Assembly (NCBI RefSeq): GCF_003860215.1
Contig: NZ_RQYH01000008.1
Location: 40,471-104,470 of the forward strand
DNA: 64,000 nt
Direction of reading: 5' to 3'
From: Desulfovibrio sp. OH1186_COT-070
GTDB lineage: Bacteria > Desulfobacterota > Desulfovibrionia > Desulfovibrionales > Desulfovibrionaceae
Below the pieces are notes generated by a model that made no database searches, was not told the DNA's origin, and worked only from the letters and a program-made list of their open reading frames with translations. Position numbers and translations under genes: made by a program. Of the stretch, positions 26,084 to 34,126 are shown in pieces (position 1 is the stretch's first letter; each line of letters begins with the position of its first letter).

Positions 26084-28018
26084 TCACTCTTGCCGTTCCG
26101 CCAGCAGGCGTTGCGGAGCACTGGCTTGCACGGCGTGCGTTTTTTCGCGGGGATTGTACTTCCAGCCCAGCAGGCGCGCCGAGTTCAGTGCGATAAGCAG
26201 AGCACCCGCGTTGTGCGCCAAAGCTCCGGAAACAGGTCCCATCATGCCCGCGGCGGCGAGCGCCACAGTTACGAAATTCAGAAACATGGACATGCAGATG
26301 TTGGTCTTGATGGTGGCCGCAGTTTTTCGCGCCAGCACGATCACCTGCGGCAGACGTTGTATGTCGTCGTGTACCAGAACGGCATCGGCGGCGTCCACGG
26401 CAATGTCGCTTCCCACGCCGCCCAGAGCAATGCCGACATGAGCCGCCTTGAGCGCCGGGGCGTCGTTGATGCCGTCGCCGACCATGCAGACTCTGTCGGA
26501 GGCTGAAGCCTGCAATTCGCTCGTGATGATGCGAACCTTGTCTTCCGGCAACAGTTCGGCCCTGACATGCCGTATACCCGCGGTTTTGGCGATATGACGG
26601 GCGGCCTGAGCGTTGTCTCCGGTGAGCAGGATGGTTTCCACCCCTTCCGCATGAAGCAGGTTGACGGTTTTACCGGCGTCCGGGCGCGGAGTGTCTGCAA
26701 GAGCTATGATTCCGGCAATGGCATTGTCCGTTCCGATATGGATCACTGTGCTGCCAACGGCCGCATACTGTTCCATAGCCGCTTCGATTTTTTCATCTGC
26801 CTCCATGCCGTTGTCCCGCATGAGTTGCAGGGTGCCGCCGTAAGCCCGCTTTCCGTTTGCTTCCAGAACCACGCCCCTGCCGGGGATGGCCGTGCACTGT
26901 CCCGCATCCTGCGGGATTATTCCCAGGCTTTTGGCATGGGCCACGATAGCGCGGCCCAACGGATGTTCGGAACGCTGCTCAATGGAGGCGGCGAGGGCAA
27001 GCACGCCGGTATCGGTCAGGGAGGGCGAGAAGGAGCGGACGGCCACGACCTCCGGTTTGCCGTGGGTCAGGGTGCCTGTTTTGTCAAAAGCCACATGGTT
27101 TATCTTGGCCAGCCGCTCCAGTGCATCGCCCGAAGCGATAAGAACGCCGAACCGTGTGGCGTTGCCGACGCCCGCCATAATGGCTGTGGGTGTTGATAGT
27201 ACAAGGGCACAAGGGCAAAACACAACCAGAATTGTCACGGCTCTGATGATTTCCCCTGTACAGAGCCAGGTTCCAATGGCCGTCAGCAGGGCGGCAATGA
27301 CAATCCATGTGGCCCACCGGTCCATGATGCGCACAATGGGTGTTTTGGAGGCATCGGCGGACTCCACAAGGCGGATCATGCGCTGGAGGGAGCTGTCGCC
27401 GCCCACCTTGACGGCCCGCATGTCAAAAGCGCCCAACTGGTTTACCGTTCCGCTGAAAACGGCATCATTGACATCCTTGTCCACAGGCAGGGATTCGCCG
27501 GTCATGAGCGACTGGTCAACGGCAGTTCGCCCCGAAATCACCACCCCGTCCACAGCAATGGCTTCACCGGGGAGCACCCGTAGTACGTCACCGACTCTGA
27601 CGTCGTCTGCGGGGATGATTTTTTCTTCCCCTGCGCACAAAACACGGGCCGTACGGGGCGTCATGCCCGCCAGTTTTTCAATGCCTTCGCGGGCCTTGCG
27701 CACGGTGCGCTCTTCAAGCAGGGAACCGAGAGACATGATAAAGGCCACTTCGCCTGCGGCGAAAATTTCTCCAATGCAGACCGCCGCGACCAAGGCCAGG
27801 GCCACAAGCACGTCCGCCTTGATGTCAAAGCTGGTCACAAGGGCGGTGATGGCCCCCCTGAGGATGGGAAAGCCGCAAAGAATAACGGCTACCCAAGCCG
27901 GATCAAACATTCCCCGCAGATCGAAAAAACTGAAAACCAGAGAAATCCCGCCGATGCCTGTGAGTAGAAGATGCCTTTTTTCTTCATTGGCAAAAAAGGT
28001 TTTTATCGCATCCGTCAT
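26084..28018 (-). CDS. Heavy-metal P1B-type ATPase without N-terminal metal-binding domain
   Basis: A 644-residue inner-membrane metal pump. The actuator loop TGESLPVDKD, the ion-site motif CPCALVLSTPTA in the membrane, the phosphorylated aspartate D312 in DKTGTLTHGKPE, the SEHPLGRAI motif of P1B pumps, and the hinge VGDGINDAPALKAAHVGIA are all present. There is no N-terminal CxxC metal-binding domain. The last membrane helix reads HNAGALLIALNSARLL, which lacks the MxxSS of Cu(I) pumps and the DxG of Zn/Cd pumps, so metal choice is open. The ATG at 28018 has GGAG upstream and lies 8 bases after the CsoR-like gene, forming a two-gene operon. Confidence 0.9.
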   Translation of the reverse strand: MTDAIKTFFANEEKRHLLLTGIGGISLVFSFFDLRGMFDPAWVAVILCGFPILRGAITALVTSFDIKADVLVALALVAAVCIGEIFAAGEVAFIMSLGSLLEERTVRKAREGIEKLAGMTPRTARVLCAGEEKIIPADDVRVGDVLRVLPGEAIAVDGVVISGRTAVDQSLMTGESLPVDKDVNDAVFSGTVNQLGAFDMRAVKVGGDSSLQRMIRLVESADASKTPIVRIMDRWATWIVIAALLTAIGTWLCTGEIIRAVTILVVFCPCALVLSTPTAIMAGVGNATRFGVLIASGDALERLAKINHVAFDKTGTLTHGKPEVVAVRSFSPSLTDTGVLALAASIEQRSEHPLGRAIVAHAKSLGIIPQDAGQCTAIPGRGVVLEANGKRAYGGTLQLMRDNGMEADEKIEAAMEQYAAVGSTVIHIGTDNAIAGIIALADTPRPDAGKTVNLLHAEGVETILLTGDNAQAARHIAKTAGIRHVRAELLPEDKVRIITSELQASASDRVCMVGDGINDAPALKAAHVGIALGGVGSDIAVDAADAVLVHDDIQRLPQVIVLARKTAATIKTNICMSMFLNFVTVALAAAGMMGPVSGALAHNAGALLIALNSARLLGWKYNPREKTHAVQASAPQRLLAERQE

Positions 28019-28026
28019 TGGTGCTC

Positions 28027-28302
28027 CTATGTCAGGCGTGAAAACTGTTCCAGCGCTCTGACCAGTTTTTTGATGGTTTTTCCGGAATCCCCACTGGCAA
28101 TCCCATCCAGGACACAGTGGTGGAGATGCCCTTCCAGAATGACCTGCCCGGTTTTGTGCAAAGCAGATTTTGCCGCGCCTATTTGAACAAGAATGTCTTC
28201 ACACGGTACATCGTTCTGCACCATATTCATGATTCCCCGGATTTGCCCTTCAATTTTTTTCAGGCGGGCGACCACCGCCTCCACATCCATACATTGGCGC
28301 AT
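28027..28302 (-). CDS. CsoR/RcnR-family metal-sensing repressor
   Basis: A 91-residue all-helical repressor. The family core RLKKIEGQIRGIMNMV is followed by the ligand set C-H-C: the cysteine in VPCEDIL, and His and Cys four apart in EGHLHHC. This matches the Cu(I)-binding pattern of CsoR and differs from the C-H-H set of the Ni/Co sensor RcnR. The ATG at 28302 (MRQCMDVEAV) is preceded by GGGGAGA. A 17-bp palindrome lies 21 bases upstream of the start, fitting autorepression released by metal. It is the first gene of an operon with the P-type ATPase. Confidence 0.88.
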   Translation of the reverse strand: MRQCMDVEAVVARLKKIEGQIRGIMNMVQNDVPCEDILVQIGAAKSALHKTGQVILEGHLHHCVLDGIASGDSGKTIKKLVRALEQFSRLT

Positions 28303-28323
28303 GTTATCTCCCCTTTGTACGAT

Positions 28324-28340
28324 ATACCCGTATAGGGTAT
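28324..28340. promoter_or_regulatory. CsoR-type operator upstream of the repressor gene
   Basis: ATACCC-GTATA-GGGTAT is a perfect 6-bp inverted repeat with 5-base centre, of the same design as known CsoR operators (TACCC/GGGTA halves). On the minus strand a weak TTGATT lies upstream at suitable spacing, so the operator would cover the -10 region. Confidence 0.78.
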
Positions 28341-28521
28341 TGCGAAAAAAAAATGAAATCAACCAAACACAACGAAATTTTTTCCGCTTTCTCAGAAAAA
28401 ATTCTCTGCTCCGGCGGCGGATGGTTGCGCAGGAAAAGCACTGCCCGCGTCAACTATATGCATCTATAATTTACGGGCACTTCTCCATGCCGATCGGCAG
28501 AAAAGTTTTTCTGTGCGAGGG

Positions 28522-28941
28522 CTACGGCTTTCTGTTCCCCGTCCCTGTGGCTATTTCATAGGGCCAGTCGTTGATGCCGCCAAAATCATACACCTGCGTG
28601 TACCCCATGCGGACAAGCTCGTGGGCTGCTGCCGCGCTTCTGCGGCCGCTACGGCAGTAGAGAAGGATCAGGGCATTTTTGTCCGGCAGTTCTGTGGCGG
28701 CGCGTTCTTTCAATTCCGCATGAGGAAGAAGCATTGCCCCCGGTATATGCCGCTCCCGAAATTCCGCTTCTGTCCGTACATCAAGCAGCAGATATGGCTC
28801 GCCTCTGTCCATGACGGCTTTGGCCTGAGAGGCGGACAGTTTGGTGTATGTTGCCGGGGTGCTTTCCTGCCTGCCAAAACCTGTGCCCGGCAAAAGAAGT
28901 ATCAGGCCGACAAGAATGACACTCAGTATTTTTTGCCACAT
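28522..28941 (-). CDS. Exported rhodanese-domain protein
   Basis: A 139-residue protein with a signal peptide (MWQKILSVILVGLILLLPGTGFG) and one rhodanese domain. The active-site loop is YCRSGRRS with the sulfur-carrying cysteine (about residue 99); LLDVRTEAEFRERHIPGA is the conserved first half. It should move or bind sulfane sulfur in the periplasm, but no partner is adjacent. It lies upstream of the CsoR gene on the same strand, separated by 219 bases, so it is probably a separate transcript. Confidence 0.88.
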   Translation of the reverse strand: MWQKILSVILVGLILLLPGTGFGRQESTPATYTKLSASQAKAVMDRGEPYLLLDVRTEAEFRERHIPGAMLLPHAELKERAATELPDKNALILLYCRSGRRSAAAAHELVRMGYTQVYDFGGINDWPYEIATGTGNRKP

Positions 28942-29220
28942 GGCGGGACTCCTTTGGGAAATGAGTGAACAAAACAGTACGCCGGAGAAAGGGGGCCGTC
29001 AAACAGAAGCTTCCGCTACAGCCCGCATGCCTTTTGCGTGAGAGTTTCACGCTTTCAATGAAATCTATACTTCAACTATATGAAATTAAAAACAATTTTT
29101 TTGAAAAATCATCACAAAGATGAATGCCTCTTTTGGTGCCGTTCTTGACAAGGCATGACGGTGTGGGCACATTTGAAAAGCATTCGTCCCTTGTCGAATT
29201 TGTGTCGGGCAGGAGCTGGA

Positions 29221-29700
29221 ATGGCTTTCAGCAAGTGTTTTGTCCTGTTGGTCTGTTGTTTTTTCTGCACCGAAGCTCTGGCTTGGGATGGAGTTGTGCA
29301 GCGGATCGAAGACGGCAATACCCTTACTGTGAGCAGAAAGGGTTGGGGCGGCGGATCGGGAGTTGTTCTTGTTTTTTATGGTATTCAGGTACCCGGCCTG
29401 CGGCAGCCCTATGGCCGCGAAGCCCGAGAGCGCCTGCTCCAGCTTATTCCGCCCGGCACGGAAATTGCCGTGGAGCCAGTGGGCAAAGCCATGTCGGGCT
29501 ATGTCAGTGCCTTGGTGCAGCTCAAGGGAACTTCGCTCAACCACCTTCTGGTCATGGAGGGGTTGGCTTGGGTGGATCGTCAGACATGCAAGGCCATTTT
29601 CTGCCGCCGCTGGCATATTCAGGAGCACCAGGCCATTCGGGAAAGGCTGGGTATCTGGGGATTGAATATCGGTACGCCGCCGTGGCAGTGGGGCAAGTGA
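29221..29700 (+). CDS. Exported SNase-fold (thermonuclease-like) protein, catalytic residues lost
   Basis: A 159-residue protein with a signal peptide (cleaved after TEALA) and an SNase/Tudor-like OB fold: DGDTL-like EDGNTLTV, then LVFYGIQVPGLRQPYGREARERL and LNHLLVMEGLAWVD. Compared by eye with staphylococcal nuclease, the Arg35, Asp40 and Glu43 positions read Val, Gln and Gly, and the YGR containing Arg87 reads GYV. Nuclease activity is therefore unlikely; a binding role is more plausible. The ATG at 29221 has GGAGCTGGA upstream. Two small genes follow on the same strand. Confidence 0.75.
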   Translation: MAFSKCFVLLVCCFFCTEALAWDGVVQRIEDGNTLTVSRKGWGGGSGVVLVFYGIQVPGLRQPYGREARERLLQLIPPGTEIAVEPVGKAMSGYVSALVQLKGTSLNHLLVMEGLAWVDRQTCKAIFCRRWHIQEHQAIRERLGIWGLNIGTPPWQWGK

Positions 29701-29749
29701 ACCGCCTTTTTGCACAAACCTCAAATGCGCCGCAGGCGCTGGAGGAGAC

Positions 29750-30178
29750 ATGAATATTGTCGGCCTTGAAAAAATGCAGGACTTTCTCGCCAACTGGCGT
29801 GAGGATCCTTTGCAGGCCAAGGATGCCTTTACCGAGTTTCTGGCCTTTCTCTCGGCACAGGACAATGTGCATTTCAGTTTCAAGGCGCGGCCGAGAGTGA
29901 GCTACTCTTTGCGCGCCAGCCATTCCGCCCAGTCCCGCCGCGAGCTTTTTGCCTTGGTGGACGTTGTGGACGATGATCCGCAAAGCCGCTGGCTTTCCGT
30001 ATGTTTTTACAACGATATGGTGACGGACCCTGAAGAACTGGGCGATTTTGTGCCCGAGGGGCTTTTGGGCGAGGACGCACGCTGTTTCAATCTGGACGGT
30101 GATGACGCTTCCATGCGCACATATATCGGCGCACGTCTGGCCGAGGCCGCGGCCAGCGCGGAAAGCGAAAAGGCGTGA
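29750..30178 (+). CDS. Conserved-looking protein of unknown function
   Basis: A 142-residue acidic, soluble protein that I do not recognise. It has no signal peptide or membrane segment. Visible features are FLANWREDPLQAKDAFTEF, a central RPRVSYSLR segment, an aspartate-rich VDVVDDDPQSRW, and an acidic GDFVPEGLLGEDARCFNLDGDD region. A good ribosome-binding site (GGAGG) precedes the ATG. It overlaps the next gene by 4 bases (GTGA), so it is made together with the exonuclease; it could be an inhibitor, partner or unrelated passenger. Confidence 0.7.
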   Translation: MNIVGLEKMQDFLANWREDPLQAKDAFTEFLAFLSAQDNVHFSFKARPRVSYSLRASHSAQSRRELFALVDVVDDDPQSRWLSVCFYNDMVTDPEELGDFVPEGLLGEDARCFNLDGDDASMRTYIGARLAEAAASAESEKA

Positions 30179-30711
30179 GCCCTTCGCCCCCGGTGGCCCT
30201 CCGTTGCGTGGCCATTGATTTTGAAACTTCCGGTCACGCGGCCCACAGCGCCTGCGCGGTGGGGATGGCCCGCATTGACAAGGGGGGAGTGAGTGAAGTC
30301 TTTTACAGTCTGCTCCGCCCGCCTTCTTCCAAAGTGCTGTTTACAGAAGTTCACGGCCTGACCTGGGCCATGCTTCAGGATGCCCCTACCTTTGCTCAGG
30401 CATATCCGGCCATTGCCGGCTTTTTGCACGACACGGATGTTCTGCTGGCCCACAACGCCAGCTTTGACCGGCGAGTGCTCCGTGGTTGCTGCACCAGCTT
30501 CCGTAAGCCGCTGATTGACCTTCCCTTTCTCTGTACGCTTCGGGGCGCACGGCGCAGCCTTCCCCTGCCGTCCAAAAAACTCTCCGCAGTCTGCGGGCAT
30601 TTTGGCATTGCCCTCAACCACCACCATGCCGGATCTGACGCCGCAGCCTGCGCCGAGGTATACCTGCGCCTGCGCTCTCTGGGGGTTTCTGACGCCCAGA
30701 TGCGTATATGA
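30175..30711 (+). CDS. DnaQ-like DEDDh 3'-5' exonuclease
   Basis: A 178-residue exonuclease-fold protein similar to DNA polymerase III epsilon. The DEDDh residues are visible: Asp and Glu in AIDFETSG (Exo I), Asp in LLAHNASFDRRVL (Exo II), and His and Asp in NHHHAGSDAAACAEVY (Exo III). The enzyme should remove nucleotides from DNA or RNA 3' ends using two metal ions. It starts with GTG overlapping the stop of the preceding gene (GTGA), showing coupling. Length suggests a stand-alone repair or RNA-processing nuclease rather than the replicative proofreader. Confidence 0.87.
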   Translation: MSPSPPVALRCVAIDFETSGHAAHSACAVGMARIDKGGVSEVFYSLLRPPSSKVLFTEVHGLTWAMLQDAPTFAQAYPAIAGFLHDTDVLLAHNASFDRRVLRGCCTSFRKPLIDLPFLCTLRGARRSLPLPSKKLSAVCGHFGIALNHHHAGSDAAACAEVYLRLRSLGVSDAQMRI

Positions 30712-30901
30712 TCCTTTTTCGCGCTTCCTGTACCGGTTAAATCCAAATCCCCGCATACGGCACTTCCTTACGTGCGGGCGAAGATTGTTTCTCCGTCCCG
30801 CCGCCTTTTCCGACACTCTGCCTTTCTGTCAACAAACCGGCGGTCAGAAGAGCAGAGAATTTTTTTGTTTTTATTAAGCTGTTTTTATTGTGTATTTTTG
30901 C

Positions 30902-30919
30902 TTGGAACAAATTTTGCTT
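30902..30919 (+). promoter_or_regulatory. Sigma-54 promoter for flgBC-fliE
   Basis: TTGGAACAAATTTTGCTT has GG (30904-30905) and GC (30916-30917) separated by exactly 10 bases, the -24/-12 arrangement. It sits in an A/T-rich stretch 41 bases before the flgB start codon, so transcription should begin near 30929. Confidence 0.78.
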
Positions 30920-30959
30920 TCCATAAAAAAATTTCTCTGTGCAAATGCGGAGGTGGCCC

Positions 30960-31373
30960 ATGAAAAGTATGTTCAACATGCAGATAGGCCTTGTGGGCAA
31001 GGTCATGGACATGCAGTTGCAGCGCCAGAATGTCATTTCCGGCAATATAGCCAACGTGGAAACACCGCACTACAAGCCGCGCGAACTGACCTTTGAGAAA
31101 GATCTTCAGGCTGCGCTTGGCTTGGACGCTCGTGGCGAGGTGAGCAGGACGGACAGGGCGCACATGCCCACGGTTTTTGATCCGGAAGGTTTTGGCCCTG
31201 ACTGGTCAAAGGAACTGAAGCCGCGCATGATCCACGGGGAAGACAGGGTCAATATTGACAAGGAAATGGCCCGCCACGCCAAAAACCAGTTACAGTATAC
31301 GGCCTTGACTCAGGTCATGACCAAATCCTTCGAAGGCTTGAACACGGTCATTCAGGAAGGAAAGCAGGCCTAG
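30960..31373 (+). CDS. flgB: Flagellar basal-body rod protein FlgB
   Basis: A 137-residue proximal rod protein exported through the flagellar type III system. The N-terminus carries the rod-family motif QRQNVISGNIANVETPHYKPREL, and the C-terminus a helical stretch with ARHAKNQLQYTALTQVM. The ATG at 30960 has GGAGGT six bases upstream. First gene of the flagellar cluster, with a sigma-54 promoter upstream. Confidence 0.95.
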   Translation: MKSMFNMQIGLVGKVMDMQLQRQNVISGNIANVETPHYKPRELTFEKDLQAALGLDARGEVSRTDRAHMPTVFDPEGFGPDWSKELKPRMIHGEDRVNIDKEMARHAKNQLQYTALTQVMTKSFEGLNTVIQEGKQA

Positions 31374-31394
31374 CGCCTGCCTGTGGAGGGCGTC

Positions 31395-31832
31395 ATGGAT
31401 TTCATGACAGCATTTGACATCAGCGCGTCCGGCCTTTCGGCGGACCGCACACGCATCAACACCATTTCCATGAACCTGGCCAATGCCAAGACCACGCGTA
31501 CTCCGCAGGGGGGCCCGTACCGTCGGCGCAGCGTATTGCAGCAAACTGCGGATGTGGATGATCCTTTTTCCATCCACATGCGGTCGGAACTGGATCGGGC
31601 TGTGCAGGGTGTTCGGGTCATGGCAGTGACCATGGATACCCGTCCCTTCAAAAGGGTTTATGAGCCAGGCCATCCTGATGCCAATGAAGAAGGATACGTT
31701 CTCTATCCGGACATCAATGTGGTGGAGGAAATGGCCAATCTCATGACGGCCCAGCGCAATTATGAGGCCAACGTGACCACTGTGGAAGCTCTCAAGGGCA
31801 TGTACGTCAAGGCGTTGGAAATCGGCAGATAG
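31395..31832 (+). CDS. flgC: Flagellar basal-body rod protein FlgC
   Basis: A 145-residue rod protein. It has FDISASGLSADRTRINTISMNLANAKTTRT at the N-terminus, GVRVMAVTMDTRPFKRVYEPGHPDANEEGYV in the middle, and the C-terminal EMANLMTAQRNYEANVTTVEALK, all highly conserved in FlgC. The ATG at 31395 has GGAGG upstream; the spacing to flgB and fliE is short, so the three are one unit. Confidence 0.96.
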   Translation: MDFMTAFDISASGLSADRTRINTISMNLANAKTTRTPQGGPYRRRSVLQQTADVDDPFSIHMRSELDRAVQGVRVMAVTMDTRPFKRVYEPGHPDANEEGYVLYPDINVVEEMANLMTAQRNYEANVTTVEALKGMYVKALEIGR

Positions 31833-31863
31833 GCGGCTGGCAGCGGCCGGGAGAGGAGGCAGT

Positions 31864-32310
31864 ATGAGCATTCAGGCAACGGGTATGCGGGCCTATACCG
31901 AAGCCCTGCAGCACTTCAAGAAGGTGCAGGGCTCCCTGCAGGAAGGAATGCCCGTCAGCGGCAAGACGCTGTTTGCCAAGACGCTGGATCAGAGCCTGTT
32001 GCGCGACACGGTGGATCGCGGAGAAAATTTCGGTGCGCAGGCCGATTTTATCACCTACCCTGATCATCGGCGCATTCCGGTCATGTCCGAAAACAGTTTT
32101 ACCGACACCGTGAAAAATTCCCTGCACAAGGTCAATTCTCTTGACGCTGCAAAAAACAGGGCAGTGACCGATTTTGCCTCCGGCCGCAATCAGAATGTGC
32201 ATGAACTCATGATCAGCATGCAAAAATCCAGTCTGGCCATGAAGCTTACCACAGCCGTGCGCGGCAAGGTTCTGGAAGCGTACAAGGAAATTTCTCGCCT
32301 CCAGTTCTGA
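31864..32310 (+). CDS. fliE: Flagellar hook-basal body protein FliE
   Basis: A 148-residue FliE, the adaptor between the MS ring and the rod. The conserved C-terminal half includes FTDTVKNSLHKVNSLDAAKN, FASGRNQNVHELMISMQKSSLAMKLTTAVRGKVLEAYKEI. It is longer than the usual ~100 residues, with about 40 extra at the N-terminus. GAGGAGGC lies just before the ATG. A terminator follows, so it closes the flgB-flgC-fliE unit. Confidence 0.93.
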   Translation: MSIQATGMRAYTEALQHFKKVQGSLQEGMPVSGKTLFAKTLDQSLLRDTVDRGENFGAQADFITYPDHRRIPVMSENSFTDTVKNSLHKVNSLDAAKNRAVTDFASGRNQNVHELMISMQKSSLAMKLTTAVRGKVLEAYKEISRLQF

Positions 32311-32333
32311 TACCGGTTTGTCTTCTTTTTCGT

Positions 32334-32361
32334 CGCACCATGCTTGGCGTGGTGCGTTTTT
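32334..32361 (+). terminator. Rho-independent terminator after fliE
   Basis: CGCACCA (32334-32340) pairs with TGGTGCG (32350-32356) across a 9-base loop and is followed by TTTTT (32357-32361). It separates flgBC-fliE from fliF. Confidence 0.75.
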
Positions 32362-32417
32362 GTGCTGCCGGAAGCATGTACCATTGGCTGCGTACCTGTT
32401 TTTGCGGGAAGTTCGGG

Positions 32418-32434
32418 TGGCATGACAATTGCTA
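32418..32434 (+). promoter_or_regulatory. Sigma-54 promoter for fliF-fliG-fliH-fliI
   Basis: TGGCATGACAATTGCTA has GG (32419-32420) and GC (32431-32432) spaced by 10 bases and is one mismatch from TGGCAC-N5-TTGC. Transcription should begin near 32444, about 45 bases before the fliF start. It lies just after the fliE terminator. Confidence 0.8.
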
Positions 32435-32488
32435 TCCTTCAGCAGCATCATGTCGAAAAACCGCCACAAAGATATCAGGAGCGACCGT

Positions 32489-34126
32489 ATGCCCGAATTT
32501 CTTGCACGCATCATCACTACTATCAAGGAACTTTGGGCCGGAATGAGCATTGTGCAGCGTGCTCTGGCCGCAGGTGGGGCAGTGGCATTGCTGGCAACGG
32601 TTATCGGTCTTTCGCTTTGGCTCAACAAACCGGAATACAGGGTACTGTACTCCAACCTGGGGCCGGAAGACGCCAGCGTCGTCATCAAGGCGCTGCAGGC
32701 GGACAAGGTGCAGTACCGGCTGGTGGACGGCGGAGCCACGATCATGGTTCCCCACGAGGTCGTGTACGATCAGCGCATCAAGATCGCGGGCGAAGGTGCC
32801 CTTGTGGGTCAGGGCATAGGTTTTGAGATTTTTGACAAGGTAAAGGTGGGCCAGACGGACTTTGTGCAAAAAATCAACTACACGCGCGCTCTTCAGGGAG
32901 AGCTGGCCCGCACCATCAGCGAATTTCCCAGCGTGGATAGCGCCCGTGTACATCTGGTCATTCCGCGCCGCAGCCTGTTTGTGGAGGAGCGTCTTTCCCC
33001 TTCGGCCTCTGTTGTGCTCAAGCTCAAGCGCCCCAGCGTCAAGCCGGATCAGAAAGAAATCACTGCCGTCCTGAACATGATGCTCATGTCGGTGGAAGGG
33101 CTGGACAAGAAGCATATTTCCATCACCGACAACGGCGGCAAGGTGCTGTACCAGCCGGAGGAAGACAGCCTTGCCGGCATCAGCACCACCCAGATGGAGT
33201 ACCGCAGCCAGGTTCAGCGCAATCTCGAGCGCCGCATCGAAGAAATGCTCCAGCCCATTTTTGGGCCTGGCCGTGTCATTGCCAAGGTCAATGCGGACAT
33301 GGACTTCAGCCAGAAGACCATCAGGCGCGAATTTTTTGACCCGGAAAAAACCGTGGTGCGCAGTGAGCAGCGCAGCGAGGAAACCCAGCAGGGGCGCGCC
33401 AATCTCGAAGCCGGGTCGCCCGACGTGAACTACCGTGGCGACGGCATCACCGGCTCTGTGTCGGATCAGAACGGCAGCCGGGAAACGCGCACCACCAACT
33501 ATGAAATCAACAAGGAAGAGCAGCAGATCGTTTCCAATGTGGGAGATTTGCGCCGGCTGACAGTTGCAGTTCTCATTGATGGCACGTATGAAAAGGCCGA
33601 GGGCATCTGGACTTTCGTGCCCCGCAAGGACGAAGAGCTGGAGCGTGTGCGTCAGTTGGTGAGCAACGCCGTTGGTCTGGACAAGGAGCGCGGCGATGCT
33701 CTGGAGGTCAGTTCCGCTCCCTTTGCGGATTCGGAGCCGCCCCAGGATCCCAACTTCGCCGGCATGCTGGCCGATTACGCGGAGCGTCTGGGCAAGCCCC
33801 TGCTCAATGCGCTGCTGGCCTTCCTGTTCCTGATGCTTGTGGTGCGGCCCGTGGTTCTGGCACTTATCCGCCCCAAGGTCGAAGCCGGAGAAATGGTGGA
33901 GGGTCTTGAGGGGCTTCCCGCAGCGGAAGAGCAGATTGCCCTGTATGAAGCCCTGGAAGAAGCGGCCAAGGGCGAAGAAGAAACGCAGGAAGAAGACGAC
34001 GAAATGCTGTTCAAGGATATTGAAGCTCTGAAAGCGCACATTTTCAGCCTTTCCGACAATCATATGGAACAGGTTGTCATGGTGGTGCGCGGCTGGATGA
34101 AAGGCGATGAAACTGCCAAGGCGTAG
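32489..34126 (+). CDS. fliF: Flagellar MS-ring protein FliF
   Basis: A 545-residue MS-ring subunit. It has an N-terminal membrane helix (about residues 25-45), ring-building motifs (YRVLYSNLGPEDAS, VVYDQRIKIAGEGAL, IGFEIFDKVKVGQTDFVQKINYTRALQGELARTI), the second membrane helix (about 440-460, LLNALLAFLFLMLVVRPVVL), and a cytoplasmic acidic tail. The extreme C-terminus (DIEALKAHIFSLSDNHMEQVV...RGWMK) is the FliG-binding region and resembles the RQWM end of enterobacterial FliF. The ATG at 32489 has AGGAG upstream. Confidence 0.96.
   Translation: MPEFLARIITTIKELWAGMSIVQRALAAGGAVALLATVIGLSLWLNKPEYRVLYSNLGPEDASVVIKALQADKVQYRLVDGGATIMVPHEVVYDQRIKIAGEGALVGQGIGFEIFDKVKVGQTDFVQKINYTRALQGELARTISEFPSVDSARVHLVIPRRSLFVEERLSPSASVVLKLKRPSVKPDQKEITAVLNMMLMSVEGLDKKHISITDNGGKVLYQPEEDSLAGISTTQMEYRSQVQRNLERRIEEMLQPIFGPGRVIAKVNADMDFSQKTIRREFFDPEKTVVRSEQRSEETQQGRANLEAGSPDVNYRGDGITGSVSDQNGSRETRTTNYEINKEEQQIVSNVGDLRRLTVAVLIDGTYEKAEGIWTFVPRKDEELERVRQLVSNAVGLDKERGDALEVSSAPFADSEPPQDPNFAGMLADYAERLGKPLLNALLAFLFLMLVVRPVVLALIRPKVEAGEMVEGLEGLPAAEEQIALYEALEEAAKGEEETQEEDDEMLFKDIEALKAHIFSLSDNHMEQVVMVVRGWMKGDETAKA

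Noticed and set aside
28440..28475. A TATAAT hexamer in the gap between the rhodanese and CsoR-like genes.
   Set aside because: No -35 at suitable spacing and no plus-strand gene downstream that it could serve.
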